14,021 nucleotides of DNA, from contig CAJUGR010000044.1 in NCBI GenBank assembly GCA_910586285.1, forward strand, positions 1 to 14,021, given 5' to 3'. Of the stretch, positions 5,943 to 13,291 are shown one piece after another. The notes below the pieces were generated by a model, which was given only the letters and a program-made list of their open reading frames with translations, made no database searches and was not told where the DNA came from. The stretch's first letter is position 1. Each line of letters begins with the position of its first letter. Source of the DNA: an uncultured Erysipelotrichaceae bacterium. GTDB lineage: Bacteria > Bacillota_I > Bacilli_A > Erysipelotrichales > Erysipelotrichaceae. A program made the translations under genes and the position numbers.

Positions 5943-6420
5943 AGGAAAACATTTTCGCCTGATGTAATCGAATCGGATGGATCATAAAGGACTTTCTCAC
6001 GGTTCCCTATGATTTGCCATTCTTTTCCGTGTGGAAGTCGTGATGAGGATCATCGCTTGGCCAGGATAAACATAAAACGATGCTTACGATGACTGCGCGG
6101 CGATGAAAACCTGGTTACATGAGTCCATTGCGTTCCATTGTCATTCACAATGATGTAAAAAAATATCCTTTGAATTTGTCGAAAGCGAATAAGGAGTTTT
6201 TTGAAATGTGGTGTAACCTATAACAGGCTGCACCCTTTTCATTTATGTGATTTTGGGATCGCCCTTGTGTCTGTGTGATTTCTGCTTGGTGAAGTTTGAA
6301 TTAACGATCAGAATGAACAATACCGTTAATTCTGGCTATATTGTTAAACTTATGATATTCATCGTTAATTATTGATTTTTTTAAGTTAAAGTAATTTCCC
6401 GTTGCTCACGGTGAATTTAA
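5943..6420. other. Non-coding stretch with hairpins and repeats
   Basis: No gene with a ribosome-binding site is found in 478 bases. Small hairpins are present, such as CATTGT/ACAATG at 6136-6152 and an ATCATA/TATGAT pair near 5982-6013. A plus-strand frame of about 38 codons ends near 6230, and a minus-strand frame of about 35 codons ends near 5940. Neither has a convincing start. No clear terminator follows the cysteine-rich gene. Confidence 0.5.
6298..6371. repeat. Three copies of an ATCGTTAATT motif in mixed orientation
   Basis: GAATTAACG (6298-6306) and CGTTAATTC (6324-6332) are a perfect 9-bp inverted repeat with a 17-base spacer. A third copy, ATCGTTAATTA, lies at 6361-6371 and matches the complement of the first at 10 of 11 positions. 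A second inverted repeat (AACAATA/TATTGTT) overlaps. They stand before the gene fragment at 6421, so they may be old operator sites. Confidence 0.55.
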
Positions 6421-6639
6421 GGTGATTATGAAAAACGGATTGTTTGCCGAAACATGCCTTTGGCCGTTTCGCTTGTAGCGCTTTGCTCAACTCCACGAAC
6501 CAGAAGCGAGATTGTGACGTTTGTGGACAAATCTAAACACTACGTTATGTTACAGATCGTAGCCCCGCTTGTCACAAGTGGCTGGTTGAGAAAGACGATA
6601 CCGGATAAGCCGCAAAGTTCAAATCAGAATTTCGTATAG
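6421..6639 (+). pseudogene. 3' fragment of an ATP-binding winged-helix protein (AlbA_2/RecG-C-like)
   Basis: The frame after a stop at 6418-6420 encodes about 72 residues. The last 55 read like the C-terminal winged helix of the putative transcriptional regulators/ATP-binding proteins with an N-terminal AlbA_2 domain. The signature is LVALCSTPRTRSEIVTF, then IVAPLVTSGWLRKTIPDKP, then QSSNQNFV. Whole proteins are about 400-500 residues; the N-terminal and ATP-binding parts are absent from the sequence upstream. The first ATG (6454) has no ribosome-binding site. It is therefore a remnant left by deletion or decay. The family call is from remembered consensus and would need a profile search to confirm. 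Confidence 0.7.
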
Positions 6640-6665
6640 GTACCACTTCATAATAGGTAGATTTA

Positions 6666-6674
6666 TGTTATAAT
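6666..6674 (+). promoter_or_regulatory. Extended -10 promoter of the HAD gene
   Basis: TGTTATAAT gives a perfect -10 (TATAAT, 6669-6674) with an extended TGN. A partial -35, TTCATA at 6647-6652, is 16 bp upstream. It places a short leader before the start at 6699. Confidence 0.65.
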
Positions 6675-6698
6675 TTCATTAATTGAAGGATGATGAGA

Positions 6699-7343
6699 AT
6701 GAAAAAGAATATGATCATATGGGATTGGAACGGTACTCTGCTGGATGATGTGGATTTGTGCGTAGAAGCGATCAATATGCTGTTAGCACGGGAATCCCTG
6801 CCCCTGTTAACGGGTAAGGAAGAGTATCAGCGAGTCTTTCAATTTCCGATTCGTGCATATTATGAAGCGGTCGGATTTGACTTCTCAAAATGTCCGTTTG
6901 ATGTACTGGCTCATGATTATATGGAATATTATCAGCCGCGCAGTTTATCGTGTTCACTTCATGAACATGCGGAAACTACATTGCATTATTTTCATGAAAA
7001 AGGTTATGAACAGGTCTTGTTATCGGCATCTCGACGTGATTTTTTGCTGAATCAATGCCGCCGGTATCCGATTCTGCCGTATTTCAAGGATGTTCTCGGC
7101 TTGGATGATATTTATGCTCAATCCAAAGCCGCTTTGGCACAGCATTATTTTGCTAAGGAAGCAGATCATATGGCCTCAGTGGTATTTTTCGGAGACAGTG
7201 TACACGATTATGAAGTAGCGCAATCGGTCAATGCGGATTGTGTGTTGATCGCGAACGGTCATGAGCATAAGGATAAACTCATCGCTACGGGTGGGCGAGT
7301 GATTGATCGTATTGATGAATTGCCAAAGATCATTAATAATTGA
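6699..7343 (+). CDS. HAD-superfamily hydrolase (phosphoglycolate phosphatase-like)
   Basis: A 214-residue cytoplasmic phosphatase of the HAD superfamily. Motif I is WDWNGTLLDD near residues 8-17, with the nucleophilic Asp at 9 and Asn in place of the usual second Asp. Motif II is the Ser in LLSASRR near 110. The motif III Lys is probably in QSKAAL near 147. Motif IV is FFGDSVHDYEVA near 165, supplying the metal-binding Asp pair. The cap region between motifs I and II is about 90 residues and helical, as in phosphoglycolate phosphatase and pyrophosphatase relatives. The frame extends to an ATG at 6690, but the GAAGGA site (6685-6690) is spaced correctly only for the ATG at 6699. The substrate is unknown. 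The 3' end overlaps the convergent DUF218 gene by 11 bp. Confidence 0.88.
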   Translation: MKKNMIIWDWNGTLLDDVDLCVEAINMLLARESLPLLTGKEEYQRVFQFPIRAYYEAVGFDFSKCPFDVLAHDYMEYYQPRSLSCSLHEHAETTLHYFHEKGYEQVLLSASRRDFLLNQCRRYPILPYFKDVLGLDDIYAQSKAALAQHYFAKEADHMASVVFFGDSVHDYEVAQSVNADCVLIANGHEHKDKLIATGGRVIDRIDELPKIINN

Positions 7344-8103
7344 GGAAGTAAGTGCGCATCATCGCGAAGAATTCTCTGGTATACATACACGGTTCACTGA
7401 ACGGAAGATCAGGAGCGGGTTTTTGTGAAATATGAAACCCTTGTGCTTCTCCCAAATAACGGGCACGACGCATATGAAAGCGATTGGTAATCAAGGTGAT
7501 ATGAGAAGATGCGATGTGGTGTTGCTTCATGACCTCCTGTGTAAAAAGAAAATTTTCATAGGTGTTGCGTGATTGATCTTCCATCAAAATCTGATCATCG
7601 GCCACACCATGAGCGATCAGCCATTGTTTCATTGCCTGTGCTTCACTTATGGATTCATCACTGCCCTTTCCCCCTGATACAATGATATACGCATCGGGAT
7701 TTTTTTGATGCTCCCTAAGTCCGGTTTTCAACCGATATTGAAGTGATAGTGATATTTCTTCACCACGAATTAAGCCGGCTCCCAGAATGAGAATGGTATC
7801 GCCGTTGTCATTATCTACCTTATTACCTGCCGTTATGATCCTAAATTCTTCCCATCCAAATCCGATCAACCCCAATGTACATAACAAAATGATGATATTA
7901 CGATGATATTTTGGCAGTTGAATTTTTGGCGTAAGGGCAGGATGACCCCATACTAGGGATACGATAATACATAGAATGCCTAACAACAGAAAACAATGGA
8001 TAAAGGTAATCGGACCGTATAAGCTGAGAATCCACACCCAATAAATCAGATTAAGTAAACCCAAACCAAATAATAGGATCTGACCTTTGTGATCTTTTAT
8101 CAT
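7333..8103 (-). CDS. DUF218 (YdcF/SanA/ElyC-like) membrane protein
   Basis: A 256-residue protein. Three hydrophobic segments lie in the first 95 residues (about 8-28, 33-53 and 68-86), followed by a DUF218 domain. Domain motifs are ILILGAGL near 104, SGGKGSDESISEAQAM near 143, EDQSRNTYENF near 175 and ITNRFHMRRAR near 205, the conserved clusters of this Rossmann-like family. Members such as SanA and ElyC act in envelope or peptidoglycan-related processes; the reaction is not settled. The start codon overlaps the helicase stop codon by four bases (ATGA), with AGGAGG seven bases upstream inside the helicase gene, so translation is probably coupled. The tail overlaps the HAD gene head-on. Confidence 0.9.
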   Translation of the reverse strand: MIKDHKGQILLFGLGLLNLIYWVWILSLYGPITFIHCFLLLGILCIIVSLVWGHPALTPKIQLPKYHRNIIILLCTLGLIGFGWEEFRIITAGNKVDNDNGDTILILGAGLIRGEEISLSLQYRLKTGLREHQKNPDAYIIVSGGKGSDESISEAQAMKQWLIAHGVADDQILMEDQSRNTYENFLFTQEVMKQHHIASSHITLITNRFHMRRARYLGEAQGFHISQKPAPDLPFSEPCMYTREFFAMMRTYFLNY

Positions 8104-10442
8104 GGTTCTTCCTCCTGTCCAAGCCAGAATTCATACAGCTGTTCCTGTAATTCGTATTCATTGCGGATTATTTCATAATGGGACATATGTCGTGGTAATA
8201 AAGAGCGATAAGCGCTGCTCATATATCGTTCATCTAAAAGCAGAATTACGCCCATATCCGCATCATCGCGAATGACTCTTCCCGCTGCTTGTAATACTTT
8301 ATTCATACCGGGAATCATGTATGCATAAGCATAACCTTTTCCATAAGCTTGTTCGAAATAATCCCGCAACAGATCGCTTTCCTCGTTGATCTGCGGTAAA
8401 CCAACCCCGACAATGAGTACGCCGATCAAGCGATCTCCCTTAAAGTCTATGCCTTCTGAGAATAAACCGCCCAAAACACAGAAACAGACCATCGTTTCCT
8501 CATGGCTTTCAAACCGGGTCAGAAATTCCTTTCGCCTGGCATCATCCATATCGCTTTCCTGGATCATGATCGCGATATCATCATATTGTTCCTGAAACGC
8601 CGCTGCGACTTGGTTCAAATAGGCATAGCTGGGAAAAAAGACAATGTAATTGCCGGATTTTTGGCGCACGGTGGCCGCGATCGTATCACAGATCGGACGA
8701 ATACTGGCATTCCGCATTCGATAGCGGGTATTGATGCCACTGTGAATAAGCAATTTGGCCTTTTGCGGGTCAAAAGGAGAAGGTAAAGCAATTTTTTTCC
8801 GACAGCGTTCTTCTAACAATAAATCATTGAAATAACGCACCGGTGTTAAGGTGGCCGAGAAAAAGATGGCACCTTTGCCTAAATGAAGCATCTGTGTAAT
8901 CGCCCGACACGGATTCATACAGAACTGTTTTATTGTGACCTCTTTTTCCGCTTGCTTGACCCATGTGATAAAATGATCATCATAAAAATCGGCAATGCGC
9001 AAATAAGCGAGAATTTCAAAATAGATCGTTGTGATTTCTGCGTTGCCTTCTTCGCTTTTTTGCAAGTAACGATCAACGGCTTTTTGAAGCGAACTCAGTT
9101 CATTAAGCAGGAAATCACATGGTTCACAAAAGGCATAAAAGCCGCTTTCGCCACATGTCTCCCCCAATTCATCAAACGTTTTGATCATTTTGCGAATCAT
9201 TTTGCGCAGTGACTTGGCATCTTTATCAATGAGTTTGTATAAATCCCGAAACAGTGATTGTGAAAGTTGCGCCGAATACATGGAACGTGCCCGCTCTACC
9301 ATATTATGTGCTTCATCAATTAAGAGGAAGTGATTCTGCGGTTCGCTGAAGAAGCGTTTTAAATACACTCGTGGATCAAATACATAATTATAGTCACAGA
9401 TGATAAGATCACTATATAGACTGGCATCCAGTGATAATTCAAAAGGACACACTTCATGTTCGCGTCCGATGGCTTGAAAGCATTCTTTATTCATATCGTC
9501 ATATTGCTCTAACAGTTGTGACAAAGCCGCTTTCAGCCGATTGTAGTAGCCTTTGGCATAAGGACATACTTCCGGATCACAATTTCGTTCTTCTAACAGG
9601 CACATTTTATCCTTGGCGACAATACTGACACATTTGATGCGTAAGCCTTGATCCATCATAAGTTTTACACTGTCTTGAGCGGCTTTTGCGGTTAGGTTTT
9701 TGGCACAGAGATAAAAGATGCGCTCGATCTTTTGTTCCTTTAGGGCTTTTAAAGCGGGAAACAGCGTGGAAATGGTTTTTCCGATTCCGGTCGGAGCCTG
9801 AGCGAACAGGATATCCTCGTCAAGAATGGTTTTGTATACGGCGATGGCAAGTTCCCGCTGTCCGGGGCGATATTGGGCAAAGGGAAATGCAAGATTTTGA
9901 ATGCTGAGATCACGAATCTTGGTAAAGTTATGATGGCGCATCGCCCATTCGCGATATTCCTCCAGCATTTCCATATAGAATTGTTCCAGTTGAGCAAAAG
10001 TTTTGGCATGGCGAAATTGCTTGATTTGATCCAAATCAATCTGATAGTAGGTTAATTGTACGATCACTTCTTCAAGTTCATGTTGCTTGGCATAAATATA
10101 GGCATAGCCATAGGCCTGTGCCCAATGAGCGGGATTCCTATCTTCATGAATGTCTTCATAATCACAAGTTACGGTTTTGATTTCATCGATGATCACTTGA
10201 TTTTCATTTGTGATAATGCCATCAGCCCGTCCGTCAATGGTGAATAATACAAAATCATCCAACTGTGTGGACTCTTTTAAATAGACTTCGCTTTGATAAT
10301 GACTGCCGCCTTTTTTTTGGATCATCCGGTGAATCTTAGATCCGATATTGGCGCGCTGCGGGCTTAAATATGCCGCAGAAAGATCGCCGCGGCGATAACA
10401 GAATTCCGCCAGGTTTTTAACGGACAGTTTGATTTGGATCAA
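8100..10442 (-). CDS. Nuclease-helicase fusion: RecB/Cas4-like nuclease with DinG/XPD-type helicase
   Basis: A 780-residue ATP-dependent DNA helicase. Residues 1-170 carry a PD-(D/E)XK nuclease: GSKIHRMI (His near 38), TIDGRADGII (Asp near 70), DEIKT (Glu 87, Lys 89) and QAYGY (116-120). The helicase has Walker A APTGIGKT (216-223) and four cysteines for an iron-sulfur cluster (about 281, 288, 293 and 332). It also has the DEAH box IDEAHN (376-381), FFSATLTP, GLFSEGIDF and the motif VI segment QAAGRVIRD. This is the XPD/DinG superfamily 2 layout, acting 5'-3' on DNA in repair. The frame extends to an ATG at 10463, but that ATG lies inside a -10 box. GAGGTG six bases before TTG 10442 marks the real start, giving MIQIKLSVKNLAEF. 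It is co-transcribed with the DUF218 gene. Confidence 0.93.
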   Translation of the reverse strand: MIQIKLSVKNLAEFCYRRGDLSAAYLSPQRANIGSKIHRMIQKKGGSHYQSEVYLKESTQLDDFVLFTIDGRADGIITNENQVIIDEIKTVTCDYEDIHEDRNPAHWAQAYGYAYIYAKQHELEEVIVQLTYYQIDLDQIKQFRHAKTFAQLEQFYMEMLEEYREWAMRHHNFTKIRDLSIQNLAFPFAQYRPGQRELAIAVYKTILDEDILFAQAPTGIGKTISTLFPALKALKEQKIERIFYLCAKNLTAKAAQDSVKLMMDQGLRIKCVSIVAKDKMCLLEERNCDPEVCPYAKGYYNRLKAALSQLLEQYDDMNKECFQAIGREHEVCPFELSLDASLYSDLIICDYNYVFDPRVYLKRFFSEPQNHFLLIDEAHNMVERARSMYSAQLSQSLFRDLYKLIDKDAKSLRKMIRKMIKTFDELGETCGESGFYAFCEPCDFLLNELSSLQKAVDRYLQKSEEGNAEITTIYFEILAYLRIADFYDDHFITWVKQAEKEVTIKQFCMNPCRAITQMLHLGKGAIFFSATLTPVRYFNDLLLEERCRKKIALPSPFDPQKAKLLIHSGINTRYRMRNASIRPICDTIAATVRQKSGNYIVFFPSYAYLNQVAAAFQEQYDDIAIMIQESDMDDARRKEFLTRFESHEETMVCFCVLGGLFSEGIDFKGDRLIGVLIVGVGLPQINEESDLLRDYFEQAYGKGYAYAYMIPGMNKVLQAAGRVIRDDADMGVILLLDERYMSSAYRSLLPRHMSHYEIIRNEYELQEQLYEFWLGQEEEP

Positions 10443-10461
10443 CGGATTCACCTCGTTTCTC

Positions 10462-10467
10462 ATTATA
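10462..10467 (-). promoter_or_regulatory. -10 box of the helicase operon
   Basis: TATAAT on the minus strand overlaps the furthest upstream ATG of the helicase frame. Transcription would begin about seven bases later, so that ATG cannot be in the mRNA. A -35 box is not clear. Confidence 0.55.
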
Positions 10468-10533
10468 GTTTATCACAAGCAGAAGCGCTTTGGTATCTTT
10501 TTGCGAACTAGAATTTTTAGCGAAAAAAGAACG

Positions 10534-10563
10534 CTGGCAATCGCTGTTTTGATGTAGTATAAT
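10534..10563 (+). promoter_or_regulatory. Promoter of the pseudouridine synthase gene
   Basis: CTGGCA (10534-10539) and a perfect TATAAT (10558-10563) are 18 bp apart, followed after 32 bases by the start codon at 10595. It is divergent from the helicase promoter about 90 bp away. Confidence 0.6.
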
Positions 10564-10594
10564 GCAGAGGAATCAGAAGTGATGAGGTGAAACG

Positions 10595-11596
10595 ATGCGG
10601 GAATTAATCATTGCCGAAAATGATGCGAATCAAAGGGTAGACAAATTTTTGACGAAGGCGTTGCCGATGCTGCCAAAAAGTCTGATGTATAAATACATCC
10701 GTAATAAAAAGATTAAGGTGAATCGCAAACGCTGTGAGATTGCACAGCGCTTACAGGTTGGCGATACCTTGCAATGCTATATCGCAGAGGAATTCTTTGC
10801 GCATCAAAAGCACAATTATGATTTTTTGCAGGTTCCCAAACATCTCCATATTCTTTATGAAGATCAAAATATATTGATTGCGGCGAAACCGGTCAATCTT
10901 TTGGTTCAAAAGGATCGTGCCGGAATTCAGGATACGATGAATGATCGCCTGCTTCATTATTTATATGATCAGGGAACGTATGATCCCGCCAAGGAACAAA
11001 GCTTTACTCCGGTCTTTGTGCATCGTTTGGATCGCAATACGGAAGGGATTTTAATTGCCGCAAAAAACGCAGAAGCGCTACGCATCATCAATGAAAAACT
11101 GCGCTGTCATGAAGTGATGAAATATTATCTGGCATTGGTGGAAGGGAAGATGACAAAAGAACAAGGGGAATTGGTTTTTTATCATCAAAAGGACGCCATT
11201 CATAATCAAGCACTCCTTTCCGATACTCCCACTCCCAACAGTAAAGCAATTCATACTTCCTATCGAGTGATAAAGACATTTGATCATGATTCTTTGGTGG
11301 AAATTCTTTTACATACCGGAAAGAGTCATCAAATACGTGCCAGCTTTGCGCAGATTCATCATCCGTTAGTCGGCGATCAAAAATACGGTGCTGCAAAAAA
11401 TAAAGTGTTCCCATATCAGGCACTTTGTGCATATAAGGTGTGCTTTGCGTTTCGGGGCGAGTGCGGTTGTCTTACCTCACTCACAAATCGCGAGTTTATT
11501 TGGGAGAACAGCCGATTACAGCGAGCAATCGAAACACGCGGTGATGCTTTCTTTATCAATAATAAAAGTGCAAAAGAAAATGATGATGAATCATGA
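10595..11596 (+). CDS. RluA-family (RluC/RluD-like) rRNA pseudouridine synthase
   Basis: A 333-residue cytoplasmic enzyme that converts uridine to pseudouridine in RNA, most likely 23S rRNA. An S4 RNA-binding domain lies at about 12-60 (QRVDKFLTKAL ... KIKVNRKR). The catalytic domain follows, with AAKPVNLLVQKD near 97 and the signature HRLDRNTEG at 143-151, where Asp146 is the nucleophile. LHTGKSHQIR near 243 and HHPLVGDQKYG near 255 are the other conserved blocks. The start has GAGGTGA five bases upstream. The C-terminal 30 residues are extra, polar and poorly conserved in character; their codons form the left arm of the terminator. The exact target uridine cannot be told. Confidence 0.94.
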   Translation: MRELIIAENDANQRVDKFLTKALPMLPKSLMYKYIRNKKIKVNRKRCEIAQRLQVGDTLQCYIAEEFFAHQKHNYDFLQVPKHLHILYEDQNILIAAKPVNLLVQKDRAGIQDTMNDRLLHYLYDQGTYDPAKEQSFTPVFVHRLDRNTEGILIAAKNAEALRIINEKLRCHEVMKYYLALVEGKMTKEQGELVFYHQKDAIHNQALLSDTPTPNSKAIHTSYRVIKTFDHDSLVEILLHTGKSHQIRASFAQIHHPLVGDQKYGAAKNKVFPYQALCAYKVCFAFRGECGCLTSLTNREFIWENSRLQRAIETRGDAFFINNKSAKENDDES

Positions 11597-11610
11597 AAAA
11601 GCACTTTTTT
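11564..11610 (+). terminator. Terminator overlapping the pseudouridine synthase 3' end
   Basis: AAAAGTGC (11564-11571) inside the coding sequence pairs perfectly with GCACTTTT (11601-11608), followed by more T. The 29-base loop holds a small ATGAT/ATCAT stem and the stop codon. The long loop makes it weaker than a standard hairpin. Confidence 0.55.
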
Positions 11611-11718
11611 CTTTTATGATCAATGCAAAAAAGGAATGTTGAGTTTCTACATTTGAGTGTTGGTGATATTCTGATAAAGAAGCATTATGAATTTATTTAA
11701 TACCATTGCGCAAAGAAA

Positions 11719-11746
11719 TTGAAAACTGTGCTAAAAAGAGTATAAT
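11719..11746 (+). promoter_or_regulatory. V-ATPase operon promoter P1
   Basis: TTGAAA (11719-11724) and TATAAT (11741-11746) are 16 bp apart, a strong sigma-A match. It would give a leader of about 130 bases before the stalk-subunit start. Confidence 0.6.
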
Positions 11747-11811
11747 AAACCATGTTGTAACGGAATACATATAAAATAATAAAACTTGTTATTCAAAGTT
11801 GCGATGATGAA

Positions 11812-11840
11812 TTGAAAATGAATTTAAAAAGGTTTATACT
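11812..11840 (+). promoter_or_regulatory. V-ATPase operon promoter P2
   Basis: TTGAAA (11812-11817) and TATACT (11835-11840) are separated by the optimal 17 bp. Its leader would be about 38 bases. It lies 94 bp downstream of P1 in the same orientation. Confidence 0.65.
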
Positions 11841-11884
11841 ATCGTAAGAATTGAGCGAATAACGAGAAAGGGATGGTGAATGAG

Positions 11885-12193
11885 ATGGAGCCGTTGATAC
11901 AGGAAATCATTGCGATGGACAAAGAAGCACGGCAAAAGGTTGCGGAATTGGAAGCGCAGAAATGCACGGATAAAAAAGAAATGGATGAACAAAAAACGGC
12001 CATGGAAATCGCAGCGCAAAAGGCAGCAGAGCAACGTCTTGCCGATCTGAAAAAACAATATGATCAAGATATGGCCGCGATGAACAAAGAAATGGAAAAG
12101 CGATATGAAGCATCTGTAAAAAAATTACGGGATCATTTTGCGTCAAACAAGGAACAGTGGCTTCAGGAATTGGTACAGCGCTGTATTCATTAA
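11885..12193 (+). CDS. V/A-type ATPase coiled-coil stalk subunit (G/H, NtpF-like)
   Basis: A 102-residue, highly charged, Ala-, Lys-, Glu- and Gln-rich protein predicted to be one long coiled coil over about residues 10-85. Position as the first gene of a V-type ATPase operon, size and composition fit the peripheral-stalk subunit called NtpF in Enterococcus and G or H elsewhere. This subunit pairs with subunit E to hold the catalytic head. Sequence conservation in this subunit is low, so the call rests on context. The frame extends to an ATG at 11873, which directly abuts the ribosome-binding site. AGAAAGG and GGTGA together place the start at ATG 11885. The next gene begins 33 bases after its stop. 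Confidence 0.75.
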   Translation: MEPLIQEIIAMDKEARQKVAELEAQKCTDKKEMDEQKTAMEIAAQKAAEQRLADLKKQYDQDMAAMNKEMEKRYEASVKKLRDHFASNKEQWLQELVQRCIH

Positions 12194-12226
12194 AGAAATA
12201 AAACATGATAGGGAAAGGAGGGGAGA

Positions 12227-13276
12227 ATGATGCTGGGTGCAACAGGTGCGATCAGTGCCAAGGCCAAGGCGATGTACGGGCAGCGAATTCGTGTTGCCCA
12301 ATACGAAGAATTGGTACGCAAAAAAAGCGTCAGTGAAATCGCGCAGGTATTAAAAAATGAAACTGCCTATGGTGATACGTTAAAGGATATACGTGAGGCC
12401 TCAATCCATCGCGGGCAGCTTGAACACTTGTTGAAACAAAATCTTTATGAGCGTTTGGATAAACTGGTTCGTTATGTCGATAGAAAAAGTAAAGCGTATT
12501 TTTTGGCGGCATTAAAAGAAGTTGAGATTGAACAGATCATGATGCGAATCCGGCTGATTTTATCCCAAGACTTCACTTATGCCATCAGTGATGTCCCTTT
12601 ATCACTGCGGCATTATTCAAAGCTAAATATTGAGAAATTAATGACAGCACAAAATTTTGCGGAATTGCTGGATGGTTTGCGGGGGAGTCCCTATGAAGCG
12701 ATTTTGAAGCCGATTGTCAAAATGAATCCACAATCGTTTCCTTATACGGAATGTGAGAGCGCCATGCAAAGGTTTTATACCGAATATGTCATGAATGCGA
12801 TCAATGAAACGTTTAAGGGCAAAACAGCAGCGACATTGAAACAGATGTGGGCGACACGGGTAGAACTGGACAACATTACCAAAATCTATCGGTACAAAAA
12901 GTTCTTTCACGGCGATGAGCAGGAAATTCGCTCTTCCCTCATTGAATGTGAAGGCTGTATTCCTCGCACGAAACTAAATGAAATGTTAGCGGCACAAAGT
13001 GCCGAACATTTTTTGAAATTATTGGCAGAAAGTCCCTATCATCTGCATGTGGATGATCGCGAATATGTCTATATTGAATATTATGCCGATCAGATTAAGT
13101 ATCATCTGGCAAAGCGGCACATGCATTATGATAGCGCGGCAGCGATTGTATACAGTGCGTATCAGTTGTTGGGTGAGCGAGAAATTGAAAATTTGATCAA
13201 CATTGTTGAAGGCGTGCGTTATCGGGTTGCGCCCGAGGAAATGATGACGATGTTAATTTATGATAAAGAGGAATAG
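12227..13276 (+). CDS. V/A-type ATP synthase subunit C (d-like)
   Basis: A 349-residue, mostly helical protein of the V-ATPase d/AC39 family. This funnel-shaped subunit links the central rotor shaft to the membrane ring. The repeated helical pattern typical of the family is seen: an N-terminal GAISAKAKAMYGQRIRVAQYEEL segment split over residues 7-29, a central MWATRVELDNITKIYRYKK block near 208-226 that matches the conserved WxxRxDxxNxxxIxRxK stretch, and a C-terminal GEREIENLINIVEGVRY near 318-334. A strong AAAGGAGG site serves two adjacent ATG codons (12227 and 12230); either may be used. It is 15 bases upstream of subunit I. Confidence 0.9.
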   Translation: MMLGATGAISAKAKAMYGQRIRVAQYEELVRKKSVSEIAQVLKNETAYGDTLKDIREASIHRGQLEHLLKQNLYERLDKLVRYVDRKSKAYFLAALKEVEIEQIMMRIRLILSQDFTYAISDVPLSLRHYSKLNIEKLMTAQNFAELLDGLRGSPYEAILKPIVKMNPQSFPYTECESAMQRFYTEYVMNAINETFKGKTAATLKQMWATRVELDNITKIYRYKKFFHGDEQEIRSSLIECEGCIPRTKLNEMLAAQSAEHFLKLLAESPYHLHVDDREYVYIEYYADQIKYHLAKRHMHYDSAAAIVYSAYQLLGEREIENLINIVEGVRYRVAPEEMMTMLIYDKEE

Positions 13277-13291
13277 AAGGGAGGATCCGTT

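Noticed and set aside
5715..5967. Hydrophobic Ile/Thr/Val-rich ORFs overlapping the cysteine-rich gene on both strands
   Set aside because: They arise from the repetitive GAT, GAC and TGT codons of the real gene read in other frames, and they lack start signals.
739..6190. Shared 12-mer TCGAAAGCGAAT at 739-750 and 6179-6190
   Set aside because: A few shared 12-mers are expected by chance in 14 kb, and the flanks do not match.
8386..10247. Plus-strand ORFs of 60-110 codons opposite the helicase
   Set aside because: They are antisense shadows of the helicase frame, without start signals or protein-like composition.
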